Shown: positions 1-5,894, numbered from the stretch's first letter. The stretch is 8,063 bases of DNA from Candidatus Omnitrophica bacterium UBA1443 (GCA_002329545.1 DCTJ01000060.1:8271-16333); one strand, 5' to 3'. The notes: generated from the letters alone by a model not told the origin. A program made the numbers and translations.

Positions 1-1
1 T

Positions 2-85
2 CCCGAGGATCAGCGGGTGGTGGTGGAAGCCGAGGACAGGGGGCCCCGAAGAGGGGGTGGACGAGGCGGCCGGGATCGCAGATAA
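2..85 (+). CDS. C-terminal tail of an unidentified RNA-binding-like protein (partial)
   Basis: This is an open frame entering from the left edge and ending at TAA (83-85). It gives 27 residues: an acidic/valine stretch (PEDQRVVVEAEDRG) followed by an Arg/Gly-rich end (RRGGGRGGRDRR). Basic RGG-type tails are typical of RNA-binding proteins such as polynucleotide phosphorylase, DEAD-box helicases or RNase E/R. PNPase is a reasonable guess because pnp often lies close upstream of dut, but no catalytic domain is visible. The frame is favoured because its stop falls about 20 nt before a strong intrinsic terminator. A competing frame (3-125) is also open, but it reads through the terminator stem and begins with an unlikely run of tryptophans. 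Confidence 0.45.
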   Translation, partial: PEDQRVVVEAEDRGPRRGGGRGGRDRR

Positions 86-102
86 CTTCAACCGGATTTC
101 AG

Positions 103-146
103 AAAGGGTAGCCTCCGCGCGTTGAACGGAAGCTGCCCTTTTTTTC
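103..146 (+). terminator. Intrinsic (rho-independent) terminator after the upstream gene
   Basis: The left arm GGGTAGC-C-TCCG (106-117) pairs with CGGA-A-GCTGCCC (127-138) around a 9-nt loop. There is one G-U pair and one internal C/A mismatch. AAA before the stem can add pairs with the first T residues. The stem is followed by seven T (139-145) and then CTT. This is a textbook terminator for the gene ending at 85. Its T-tract ends only three bases before the dut start codon, so dut must be expressed by read-through or from a promoter inside this region. Confidence 0.85.
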
Positions 147-148
147 TT

Positions 149-598
149 ATGAACAAACTTAAAGTGCAAGTGAAGACATTTTCTCATTTTGACGGGTTGG
201 AGCTTCCGCGATATATGACGGAAGGTTCAAGTGGCATTGATCTGCTTGCGGCTTGCGCGGATAACATTGAGTTGAAACCCGGAGAGCGAAAACTTGTTCC
301 CACGGGCCTTGCGATTAGTTTGCCTCGCGACACGGAAGCCCAGATCCGTCCCAGAAGCGGGCTTGCGATCAAGCACGGAATCACGATCTTGAATACACCC
401 GGAACCATTGATTCCGACTATCGCGGGGAAATCCAGATTATTTTGATTAATTTGGGGCAGGAATTGTTTACCATTAAACGAGGTATGCGTATTGCCCAGA
501 TGGTTTTTGGCCAAGTGGTAAAGGCTGAGCTCCAGATGGCCGATAACCTCGATGAGACTTGCCGGGGCGCCGGAGGATTTGGGCATACCGGTCATTAG
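149..598 (+). CDS. dut: dUTP diphosphatase (dUTPase), trimeric type
   Basis: The product is a 149-aa cytoplasmic enzyme that hydrolyses dUTP to dUMP and pyrophosphate, keeping uracil out of DNA and feeding dTMP synthesis. All five motifs of the homotrimeric family are present in order: GSSGIDL (26-32), RPRSGLA (67-73), [13 protein letters not shown] (82-94, with catalytic Asp88 and Tyr91), IKRGMRIAQ (109-117) and the flexible C-terminal arm [10 protein letters not shown] (139-148). Length is normal. The ATG at 149 matches the usual N-terminus (short lead into a VQVK strand). An in-frame TTG at 122 lies in the terminator loop and is unlikely. No Shine-Dalgarno sequence precedes the ATG, only the terminator T-tract. 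The stop TAG is a junction: TA is target DNA and G is the first base of the IS. Without the insertion the gene would end in TAA at the same codon, so the protein is intact. Confidence 0.96.
   Translation: MNKLKVQVKTFSHFDGLELPRYMTEGSSGIDLLAACADNIELKPGERKLVPTGLAISLPRDTEAQIRPRSGLAIKHGITILNTPGTIDSDYRGEIQIILINLGQELFTIKRGMRIAQMVFGQVVKAELQMADNLDETCRGAGGFGHTGH
596..597. repeat. Target-site duplication TA, left copy (right copy at 1433-1434)
   Basis: TA immediately precedes the left end GAAGCGG and TA immediately follows the right end CCGCTTC. Removing the element and one TA copy joins CAT-TA to A-TCATTT, restoring CAT-TAA, a clean dut stop. Because a TA dinucleotide is also part of a symmetric TTAG/CTAA context, a boundary one base outward cannot be excluded from this copy alone, but it would not give a direct repeat. 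Confidence 0.75.
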
Positions 599-628
599 AA
601 GCGGTTTCATAAGTTGTTGCAAGTGATT
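598..628 (+). repeat. IS left terminal inverted repeat (dut-proximal)
   Basis: Over 31 bp this end matches the complement of 1402-1432 at 26 positions: the first 17 bases are identical, five of the next six differ, and the last eight (AAGTGATT, 621-628) are identical again. The two-block layout suits one outer block for cleavage and one inner block for transposase binding. The transposase stop codon (complement of 607-609) lies within it. Confidence 0.9.
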
Positions 629-1367
629 AACCCACAAGCGATATGGAGAAAAGCTTGATACATTTTGTCGTTCCTTTCCCAGAGGGTTACAAGGCGCCTG
701 TAGTTGCCGAACCAAGCGTTGGTGCGTTCGATTTTCCAGCGATGCCTGTATCGCCTAAGGGCTCTTCCATCCTGAAGCTTTACTCTTTTGTTTCTCCGAG
801 GAGGAGCGACAAGCTCAATGCCCCGCTCCTTCAGCCTTGCTCGAAATGCATCCGAATCGTAAGCTTTGTCGCCCACCAAATGTTCGGGCGTCTTCCCCAG
901 CTGATCAATCGTCTTTTCAATGAGTGTTACCTCATGTGGGCTGGCAGAGGCAACGGACACTCCCAAAGGAATACTTCGGCCATCCGCCACCACCATGAGC
1001 TTGGAGCCCTTTCCTCTCTTCGTTTTCCCGACTTTTGGGCCCCTTTTTTTGCCGAAACGAAGGTTCCGTCCATGAAAACTTCTGCCCAATCGATCTGGCC
1101 CTTTTTATCCAGTCTCCGGATGAAAATACGCCAAACCTTCTCCCAAACTCCTTGTTCCTCCCAAAGCTTTAATCGCCTCCAACAGGTGCTTGGACTTGGG
1201 TATCTCTCGGGCAAATCCTTCCATCTTGCTCCGGTCCGAAGGATCCAAAGGATGCCTTCAAACACCAATCGGTTGTTTTGCCAAGGCCTCCCATTGCTTT
1301 TCAGCTTCGGCAACAACGGGCCGATCTCTTTCCACTGCTTTTCTGTTAAATATATCGCTCGGCTCAT
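607..1367 (-). CDS. IS5-family DDE transposase made by -1 frameshift
   Basis: This transposase catalyses cut-and-paste movement of the element. The upstream frame starts at ATG 1367 and alone would give 146 aa (1367-927). The downstream frame runs to the stop at 607. Switching -1 at the A7 run (complement of 1044-1050) gives one 253-aa protein of normal family length. The N-terminal part (1 to about 70) is the helical DNA-binding domain (LTEKQWKEIGPLLP, GRP, WILRTGARWKDLP, WRRLKLW). The catalytic triad is D100 (FMDGTFV), D167 (GDKAYDSD) and E214 (RWKIERTNAW). Y207-x2-R210-x3-E214 matches the family Y(2)R(3)E signature. A ribosome binding site AGGAGGG lies 9 nt before the start. A very short non-coding end and an intact frame suggest recent arrival. 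Confidence 0.92.
1044..1050 (-). other. Programmed -1 frameshift site (A7) in transposase mRNA
   Basis: On the coding strand the site reads GCA AAA AAA GGG in the first frame and GGC AAA AAA AGG in the second. Two adjacent AAA codons can slip back one base and re-pair perfectly. After slippage the protein continues ...SAKK-RGPKVGK..., joining the first DDE aspartate to the rest of the catalytic core. GGGGCCC directly follows the slip site. Family knowledge supports frameshifting for IS427-type elements; its efficiency here is unknown. Confidence 0.8.
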
Positions 1368-1387
1368 AGGGCTTATCCCTCCTATGA
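1364..1387 (-). promoter_or_regulatory. Transposase start region: strong RBS inside a start-codon-masking hairpin
   Basis: On the coding strand TCATAGG (1387-1381) and CCTATGA (1370-1364) form a perfect 7-bp stem around a 10-nt loop. The start codon ATG (1367-1365) lies in the 3' arm. The Shine-Dalgarno AGGAGGG (1383-1377) is split between the 5' arm and the loop. The fold would hide the start codon and tune down translation. Comparable protection of transposase starts is known in other IS families; for this element it is inferred. Confidence 0.55.
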
Positions 1388-1401
1388 ACCTTTTATCGGC
1401 A

Positions 1402-1432
1402 AATCACTTATGAATACTTATGAAACCGCTTC
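1402..1432 (-). repeat. IS right terminal inverted repeat (ftsK-proximal) with internal tandem copy
   Basis: This end is the partner of the left end, with the same outer 17-bp and inner 8-bp blocks at identical distances from the tip. It also holds CTTATGAA twice, at 1407-1414 and 1417-1424, separated by TA, a 10-bp period of about one helical turn. In the left end the second copy is degenerate (GTTGCAAG against TTCATAAG), so the two ends are not equivalent. Confidence 0.88.
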
Positions 1433-1443
1433 TAATCATTTAC

Positions 1444-1502
1444 GGCGGTCGGCATTTACCGATGCCATCATCGCCCTTCCTGTTTGCTGTGTGCCGACCG
1501 CT
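1444..1502 (+). other. Leader with alternative hairpins before ftsK
   Basis: GCGGTCGGCA (1445-1454) is the exact complement of TGCCGACCGC (1492-1501), a 10-bp stem with a 37-nt spacer, extendable by G-U pairs at both ends. The left arm can instead form a nested hairpin: GGCG (1444-1447) with CGCC (1472-1475), enclosing GGCAT (1451-1455) with ATGCC (1462-1466). The two folds exclude each other. No clean T-tract follows either, so this is not a standard terminator. It was the dut-ftsK spacer before the IS arrived. Confidence 0.5.
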
Positions 1503-1520
1503 AAACACTGATTTGAATTT

Positions 1521-3899
1521 ATGAAAAAAGAACGTATTAATGAAATTTGGGGTGTTTTTTTTCTTCTGCTGGGCCTGTTTACGCTGGGAGCTTTGCTGTC
1601 TTACCATCCTGAAGATATTTCGTTTTACACCTCTCATCCTTCTGAGCCCGCCCGGAACTGGACGGGATTGATCGGGGCTTATCTGGCTTTTGGACTTTTT
1701 TTGGCTTTCGGCCAGAGCGCTTTCGTGATACCGCTTGTCCTTCTGCTTTGGGCGCGCAGTTTTTTTTATCAGCAGGTTCCGCAACGCAAAATGTTTAAAT
1801 TTCTCGGTCTTGGGATCGCTCTTTTTTCGCTGGCGACGATCGTTTCCATTACGGTTAATCCGGAAATGAGTTTGACGGCCGGTGGCGCCGCGGGATATGT
1901 TGTCGGAAAATGGCTCCACGGCAGTTTGGGAAAGCTCGGCAGTTATATTTTCGCGGGCGCGGCGCTCCTTCTGTCAGTGTTGCTTGCGACTGATTTTCTT
2001 ATTTTTCCGCTCGTAAAAAAAATAGCGGAGAACCTTCGGGCGGTCTTCGCGCGGAAGCCTCAAAAACCCGTCAAAGCTCAAAAAGAATCCCGTGGGTTTT
2101 TCTCCGCGATGAAAGAAAAGAAGGCCGCCAAAGAAAAACAGAAAGAAAAAGCTGAAATTAAACTGCCTCCGGAATTCGCGAATCCCACCAAGATAAAAGC
2201 CTACCAGCCGATTTCACCCGATCCCAATAAAAAAACAGAGGGCGGTCGGCCGGAATTTGGCAAAGAAGATTCTCGCAAACCCCTTCCGTCCCCGACGGTG
2301 AAGTTGGCACGGAACGAAAAAGATTCCTCCAAGAACGAGACATCGGCCGATGACGCGGACAATTCGTTTAAGGGGATCATCGGGTCCGACGCGACTGTCC
2401 AGCGGTACGAATTTCCTCCTACGGATCTTCTCAGGCTCCCGAAAACGGAAAAAATAGAAGGGGATGACCTAGCCGCGAATTCCCGGGCTATTGAGGGAAC
2501 CCTCAAGGAATTTGGTATTGACGTGAAAGTGGTGGAGGTCGAGCAGGGCCCCAAAATTACGCTTTATGAACTCCTTCCGGCGCCGGGTGTGCGGGCGAAT
2601 TCGATATCCGCTTATGAAGACGATTTGTCGATGGCGCTTAAGGCGACGAGTATCCGTCTTATTATTCCGATCCCCGGCAAACAAACGATCGGGGTTGAAG
2701 TTCCGAACTCCGTGTCGCGCCCCATCGTGATTCGCGAAATGATCGAACACCCCGATTTTAGATCACATCGTCAGCGTCTCCCGCTTCTTCTCGGGAAAGA
2801 CACTGCCGGGAAGCCGATGATCGCGGATTTGACGACGATGCCGCATATCCTGATTGCCGGAACCACGGGAAGCGGAAAAACGGTTTGTATCAAATCGATT
2901 ATCGCGGGTTTCCTTTATTACTGTACGCCCGCCCAACTCAAGATGGTCATGATTGATCCGAAGATGGTGGAGCTGGCGAAATATAACAAGATTGCCCACA
3001 TGCTTTCACCGGTGGTGACTGATGTCCGTAAGGCCGCGAACACCCTCAACTGGGTTGTCCAGGAGATGGAACGCCGTTACCGGCTCTTGGCCGCCGTGGG
3101 GGTCAGTAACATCCAGAGTTTTAACGAACGTGAACTGACTGAAGAAGACAAGAAGCAGGTTACGGAGGCCGCCAAAGACTCCGAAAACGTTATTCCCGCG
3201 TCTTTGCCCTACATTGTCGTTATCATCGATGAGCTCGCGGATCTCATGCTGGTCGCCCAGGATAAGGTCGAAACGGCCATCACGCGCCTTGCCCAGCTTT
3301 CCCGAGCGGTGGGCATTCACCTGATTCTTGCGACACAGCGTCCTTCCGTGGATGTGATTACCGGAGTCATTAAGGCTAATTTCCCGGCCCGCGTCGCCTT
3401 CAAGGTTGCTTCGGTCGTGGATTCCCGAACGATCCTGGATAACAAGGGCGCCGACAAACTGCTTGGCAAGGGAGACATGCTTTTTATTCAGCCGGGAAGT
3501 GATAACATGATCCGTGGACAGGCTCCCCTGATTATGGATGACGAAACGGACAGAATAGTCAAATTTGTCGCCCAGCAGGGACAGCCGGAATATCACAGTG
3601 AAATTCAAGCCGTCCAGAACGGAACGGCTAATGCCGCGACGGGTGGTGAAAAAGACGAGCTTTTTGATGAAGCGAAACGGATTGTCCTGACAAGCCGGAC
3701 CGCCTCAACCTCGTATCTTCAAAGACGTCTCGGCCTCGGCTATACCCGCGCGGCGCGAATCATCGACCAGCTGGAACACGCCGGGGTGATTGGTCCCCAG
3801 CAGGGGGCGAAACCCCGCGAAATCCTGATGCCAAATCCGGCAGGGGATTATTCCGAGGCCACTCCGGTCAGTTCAGAGGGATCGGAAGAAAACGTCTGA
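1521..3899 (+). CDS. ftsK: DNA translocase FtsK/SpoIIIE
   Basis: The product is a 792-aa membrane-anchored ATPase that pumps chromosomal DNA across the closing septum and aligns dimer-resolution sites. Four hydrophobic segments lie at about 9-29, 49-80, 92-112 and 139-165. They are followed by a short Lys/Glu/Pro-rich linker (about 166-300), much shorter than in E. coli and giving SpoIIIE-like total length. The motor follows: Walker A GTTGSGKT (447-454), Walker B VVIIDE (566-571) and the conserved LATQRPSVDVITGVIKAN and DMLFIQPGS segments. The C-terminal winged-helix gamma domain (about 712-775, YLQRRLGLGYTRAARIIDQLE) reads orienting DNA motifs. An in-frame stop at 1509-1511 with no other start codon in between fixes the ATG at 1521. 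No Shine-Dalgarno is visible. The IS now lies 89 bp upstream, so ftsK probably relies on its own leader or on an IS-derived promoter. Confidence 0.96.
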   Translation: MKKERINEIWGVFFLLLGLFTLGALLSYHPEDISFYTSHPSEPARNWTGLIGAYLAFGLFLAFGQSAFVIPLVLLLWARSFFYQQVPQRKMFKFLGLGIALFSLATIVSITVNPEMSLTAGGAAGYVVGKWLHGSLGKLGSYIFAGAALLLSVLLATDFLIFPLVKKIAENLRAVFARKPQKPVKAQKESRGFFSAMKEKKAAKEKQKEKAEIKLPPEFANPTKIKAYQPISPDPNKKTEGGRPEFGKEDSRKPLPSPTVKLARNEKDSSKNETSADDADNSFKGIIGSDATVQRYEFPPTDLLRLPKTEKIEGDDLAANSRAIEGTLKEFGIDVKVVEVEQGPKITLYELLPAPGVRANSISAYEDDLSMALKATSIRLIIPIPGKQTIGVEVPNSVSRPIVIREMIEHPDFRSHRQRLPLLLGKDTAGKPMIADLTTMPHILIAGTTGSGKTVCIKSIIAGFLYYCTPAQLKMVMIDPKMVELAKYNKIAHMLSPVVTDVRKAANTLNWVVQEMERRYRLLAAVGVSNIQSFNERELTEEDKKQVTEAAKDSENVIPASLPYIVVIIDELADLMLVAQDKVETAITRLAQLSRAVGIHLILATQRPSVDVITGVIKANFPARVAFKVASVVDSRTILDNKGADKLLGKGDMLFIQPGSDNMIRGQAPLIMDDETDRIVKFVAQQGQPEYHSEIQAVQNGTANAATGGEKDELFDEAKRIVLTSRTASTSYLQRRLGLGYTRAARIIDQLEHAGVIGPQQGAKPREILMPNPAGDYSEATPVSSEGSEENV

Positions 3900-3906
3900 G
3901 GAAGGG
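3898..3906 (+). promoter_or_regulatory. Ribosome binding site of queH, ambiguous for start choice
   Basis: GAGGAAGGG overlaps the ftsK stop (TGA 3897-3899), indicating coupled translation. It ends 6 nt before an in-frame TTG (3913) and 15 nt before ATG (3922). Spacing favours TTG; codon preference favours ATG. Confidence 0.55.
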
Positions 3907-3921
3907 ACACCCTTGATCCCG

Positions 3922-4551
3922 ATGAAAATTTGTCTTCCCGAAATGACTGGTAAAAGGGTTTTGCTTCATGCCTGTTGCGCCCCTTGTTGTGCTTCCATCA
4001 TAAAACGATTAAGCGATTCCGGTTTTGAAGTGACCGTGTTTTTTTACAATCCGAATGTTTATCCGCGTGAGGAATACGCCAAGCGCAAACAGGAAGTCAT
4101 CCGGTACGCGGGAAAAAACCGGATTTTTTTTGTCGATGGAGATTATGACCCGGATCGCTGGTTTGAATGGACAAGGGGCCACGAAGAATCTCCCGAAAGG
4201 GGTGAGCGGTGCGGGCTTTGCTTCGATATGAGACTTAAGAAGACAGCCGCTTATGCCGCGGAAAACGAATTTCAAGTCTTTACGTCAAGCCTCGGGATTT
4301 CGCGATGGAAGGATTTTGACCAGGTGACCCGATCAGGGAAGAAGGCGGCATCTCTTTTTCCCGGAACGATCTACTGCGATATTAACTGGCGGAAGGACGG
4401 CGGGATTGAATTGATGAGCCGGATTACCCATGAAGAAAAATTTTACCGTCAGGACTATTGTGGATGTCTTTATTCTCTGGAGAGCTACAAGCAGAAAGCC
4501 CAAAACCTTAATCACGGAAAGGTTTTTCCTCCCGCGAGTTCAATTCTCTGA
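3922..4551 (+). CDS. queH: Epoxyqueuosine reductase QueH (DUF208)
   Basis: QueH reduces epoxyqueuosine to queuosine in tRNA, the last step of Q synthesis. It is the cobalamin-independent, Fe-S-dependent alternative to QueG. From ATG 3922 the protein has 209 aa. Diagnostic cysteines are CCAPCC (18-23, in LLHACCAPCC), RCGLCFDMRL and YCGCLYSL, which together hold the metal sites. The core SSLGISRWKDFDQV and the INWRKDGGIE...YRQDYCGC segments are typical of the family. A TTG at 3913 would add three residues and is better spaced from the ribosome binding site. The gene follows ftsK after only 22 bp and is probably cotranscribed with it. QueH is common in anaerobes and thermophiles. No other queuosine gene lies in the window. 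Confidence 0.93.
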   Translation: MKICLPEMTGKRVLLHACCAPCCASIIKRLSDSGFEVTVFFYNPNVYPREEYAKRKQEVIRYAGKNRIFFVDGDYDPDRWFEWTRGHEESPERGERCGLCFDMRLKKTAAYAAENEFQVFTSSLGISRWKDFDQVTRSGKKAASLFPGTIYCDINWRKDGGIELMSRITHEEKFYRQDYCGCLYSLESYKQKAQNLNHGKVFPPASSIL

Positions 4552-4552
4552 T

Positions 4553-4584
4553 AAAAATTCCGGGCAACTTTTCATCTGCCGGAA
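4553..4584 (-). terminator. Intrinsic terminator of the minus-strand operon
   Basis: Read on the minus strand, TTCCGGCA (4584-4577) pairs with TGCCCGGAA (4566-4558) with one bulged base and a 10-nt loop. The stem is followed by TTTTT (4557-4553). It lies about 20 bp after the crcB stop and one base beyond the queH stop. In the plus direction the same hairpin is followed only by GTTTC, so it should stop crcB-side transcription much better than queH-side transcription. Confidence 0.7.
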
Positions 4585-4602
4585 GTTTCATGGAAATTCC
4601 CG

Positions 4603-4980
4603 TTAATTAATCAGTTTTGCGATCAGAATGCCGGTTTTTAAGGACAAAAAACCGAAAACTATACTCGCAAAAATATTCATAAAAGCACGAACGTTTTCTC
4701 CGTCTTTCATGAGATTTGCGGTTTCGAGCATAAAGGCTGAAAAAGTTGTATAGGCGCCGCAAAACCCGATCATGAGAAAAATTTGGCTGGAGGGGGACAA
4801 GAGAAATTTGTCCTCACTCAGGACGGCGAGGAAACCGATCAGTCCACAGCCCGTTAGGTTGACGGCCAGAGTTCCGTAGGGGAAAGATGATCCCAAGAAC
4901 TGGTGGATGATTCCTCCCAGTCCGTAACGAGCGAGGGTTCCAAGCGCCCCGCCTGAGAGAAGAGCGATCCATTTGGCCAT
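4603..4980 (-). CDS. crcB: Fluoride channel CrcB/Fluc
   Basis: The product is a 125-aa four-helix inner-membrane protein that exports fluoride as a dual-topology dimer. Signatures are GGALGTLARY (10-19), YGTLAVNLTGCGLIG (35-49, with pore Asn41) and GFCGAYTTFSAF (72-83), which carries the central sodium-site Gly/Thr and the two pore phenylalanines (F80, F83). Length is typical of the single-gene form. The start lies 4 bp after the stop of the flavin reductase gene, so the gene is operonic. It is last in the operon, before the terminator. No fluoride riboswitch can fit in that 4-bp gap. The ribosome binding site is weak (GGAAAA about 14 nt upstream), suggesting translational coupling. Confidence 0.95.
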   Translation of the reverse strand: MAKWIALLSGGALGTLARYGLGGIIHQFLGSSFPYGTLAVNLTGCGLIGFLAVLSEDKFLLSPSSQIFLMIGFCGAYTTFSAFMLETANLMKDGENVRAFMNIFASIVFGFLSLKTGILIAKLIN

Positions 4981-4984
4981 AAAG

Positions 4985-5548
4985 TTATTTTTTTCCGGCC
5001 TGAAACGCCTGGGTTAGAAACTTCGCGCTTCCGTAATAGGACGAAGTCCCCGGGTCAAAGACACAAGGCTGCATCTTTTCAATGTCCGGAAATCCTTTCG
5101 CGTTAAGGATCGTCTCATCGGCTTTTACGTCCACGATCTCGCCGATAATTTGCGTGTGACTTCCCAGTGTGACAGTTTGAAGCAGACGACATTCGAGTGC
5201 GAGAGGAAACTCCTTGATGTAGGGCGCGTTAACGTGATCCGCCTTGACCGGCGTCAAACCTGTTGTTTTAAACTTGTTCTCATTTTTTCCGGAAACGACA
5301 CCAAAGTAATCCGCTTCTTTGATGTATTTTGCGGACGGGATGCAAACGGTGAAAGCTTTTTGAGTCATAATGTTTTCAAAAGTTTTTCGAGTTTCCCGGA
5401 CAGAGATCGCGACAGCCGGAGGTTCCGAACAGGCGATGCCGCCCCAGGCCACGTTCATCGCGTTCGGGGTTCCATCCGCGGCGTAGGAGCAAACGATTAA
5501 CACGGGGGACGGGAAAAGAATGGTTTTTTTGCCGAGAGATTTTTTCAT
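4985..5548 (-). CDS. Flavin reductase-like FMN-binding protein (flavoredoxin type)
   Basis: This is a 187-aa protein of the FMN-binding split-barrel group (RutF/flavoredoxin-like, COG1853 type). Its N-terminus (FPSPVLIVCSYAADGTPNAMNVAWGG) matches the first barrel strands that contact FMN. ETRKTFENIMTQKAFTVCIP and the ADYFGVVSG segment are typical of flavoredoxin-like members from anaerobes rather than of two-component monooxygenase reductases. The substrate is unknown: electron transfer or ferric/flavin reduction are both plausible. A clear Shine-Dalgarno (GGTGAGG, complement of 5555-5561) lies 6 nt before the ATG and overlaps the stop of the preceding gene, so translation is coupled. It is likely cytoplasmic, with no signal peptide. 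Confidence 0.85.
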   Translation of the reverse strand: MKKSLGKKTILFPSPVLIVCSYAADGTPNAMNVAWGGIACSEPPAVAISVRETRKTFENIMTQKAFTVCIPSAKYIKEADYFGVVSGKNENKFKTTGLTPVKADHVNAPYIKEFPLALECRLLQTVTLGSHTQIIGEIVDVKADETILNAKGFPDIEKMQPCVFDPGTSSYYGSAKFLTQAFQAGKK

Positions 5549-5556
5549 GGATTACC

Positions 5557-5886
5557 TCACCATTTTTTAAAGATGAAAAATGCGGCCAATACGATGAAAG
5601 CAAAACCGACCAGATAGTTCCACTTCAGCCCTTCCTTCAAATACACAACTGAAAAAACACAAAAAACAATCAAGGTGATAATTTCCTGAATGGTTTTAAG
5701 CTGGGCCGTCTCAAACTGGTATGATCCGATCCGGTTGGCTGGCACCTGGAAACAGTATTCAACGAAGGCGATAAGCCAGCTGATAAGGATAACCTTCCAG
5801 AGCGCCGCGTGTTTGAACCGTAAATGCCCATACCAGGCGATGGTCATAAAAATGTTTGAAATTGTCAAAAGAACAATCGCGCGCAT
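5557..5886 (-). CDS. DUF486 family small membrane protein (DMT-like)
   Basis: This is a 109-aa hydrophobic protein with four predicted helices at about 4-20, 29-47, 66-85 and 90-107. The family-specific stretch FETAQLKTIQEIITLIVFCVFSVVYL followed by LKWNYLVGF identifies DUF486, distantly related to the drug/metabolite transporter superfamily. Its function is unknown. The C-terminal FIFKKW end is typical. The gene starts 8 bp after the tspO stop, and its own stop overlaps the Shine-Dalgarno of the next gene. No Shine-Dalgarno of its own is visible. Four-helix DMT relatives usually act as dimers; for this one that is only inference. Confidence 0.88.
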   Translation of the reverse strand: MRAIVLLTISNIFMTIAWYGHLRFKHAALWKVILISWLIAFVEYCFQVPANRIGSYQFETAQLKTIQEIITLIVFCVFSVVYLKEGLKWNYLVGFAFIVLAAFFIFKKW

Positions 5887-5894
5887 AGGCCGTT

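Larger units (their letters stand above)
598..1432 (-). mobile_element. Complete IS5-family (IS427-like group) insertion sequence, 835 bp
   Basis: The element is bounded by inverted ends GAAGCGGTTTCATAAGT (598-614) and its exact complement (1416-1432). It is flanked by a TA direct repeat (596-597 and 1433-1434). It carries one transposase on the minus strand in two overlapping frames with a -1 slippery site. Ends, 2-bp TA duplication, size and frameshifted DDE transposase all fit the IS427 group of the IS5 family. I see no stop or frame damage beyond the expected frame change, so it looks potentially active. The transposase stop codon lies inside the dut-proximal inverted repeat, so the element has almost no non-coding space at that end. 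It lies between dut and ftsK and faces against them. I cannot name the exact ISfinder entry. Confidence 0.93.

Noticed and set aside
3..125. Alternative reading of the left edge ending in ...[15 protein letters not shown]
   Set aside because: It looks protein-like near its end but runs through the terminator stem and starts with three consecutive tryptophans. The frame ending at 85 fits the terminator position better. It cannot be fully excluded without upstream sequence.
927..1367. Treating the transposase as a pseudogene broken by a frameshift mutation
   Set aside because: The break lies exactly on an A7 run with adjacent AAA codons, matching programmed -1 shifting in this IS group, and both halves are intact up to that point.
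643..1413. A 256-codon open frame on the plus strand inside the IS
   Set aside because: It is antisense to the transposase, shows no recognisable domain, and has a composition (many Ser/Pro/Phe, runs from reversed codons) expected from the complement of a real gene. The minus-strand frames have all the transposase motifs.
1444..1502. Rho-independent terminator of dut
   Set aside because: The stem is convincing but is followed by CTAAACACTG rather than a T-run, and the nested alternative is followed only by scattered T.
4981..4984. Fluoride riboswitch for crcB
   Set aside because: Only four bases separate crcB from the upstream gene, so no leader aptamer fits there. The operon leader at the right edge (7961-8063) shows no fluoride aptamer pattern that I recognise.
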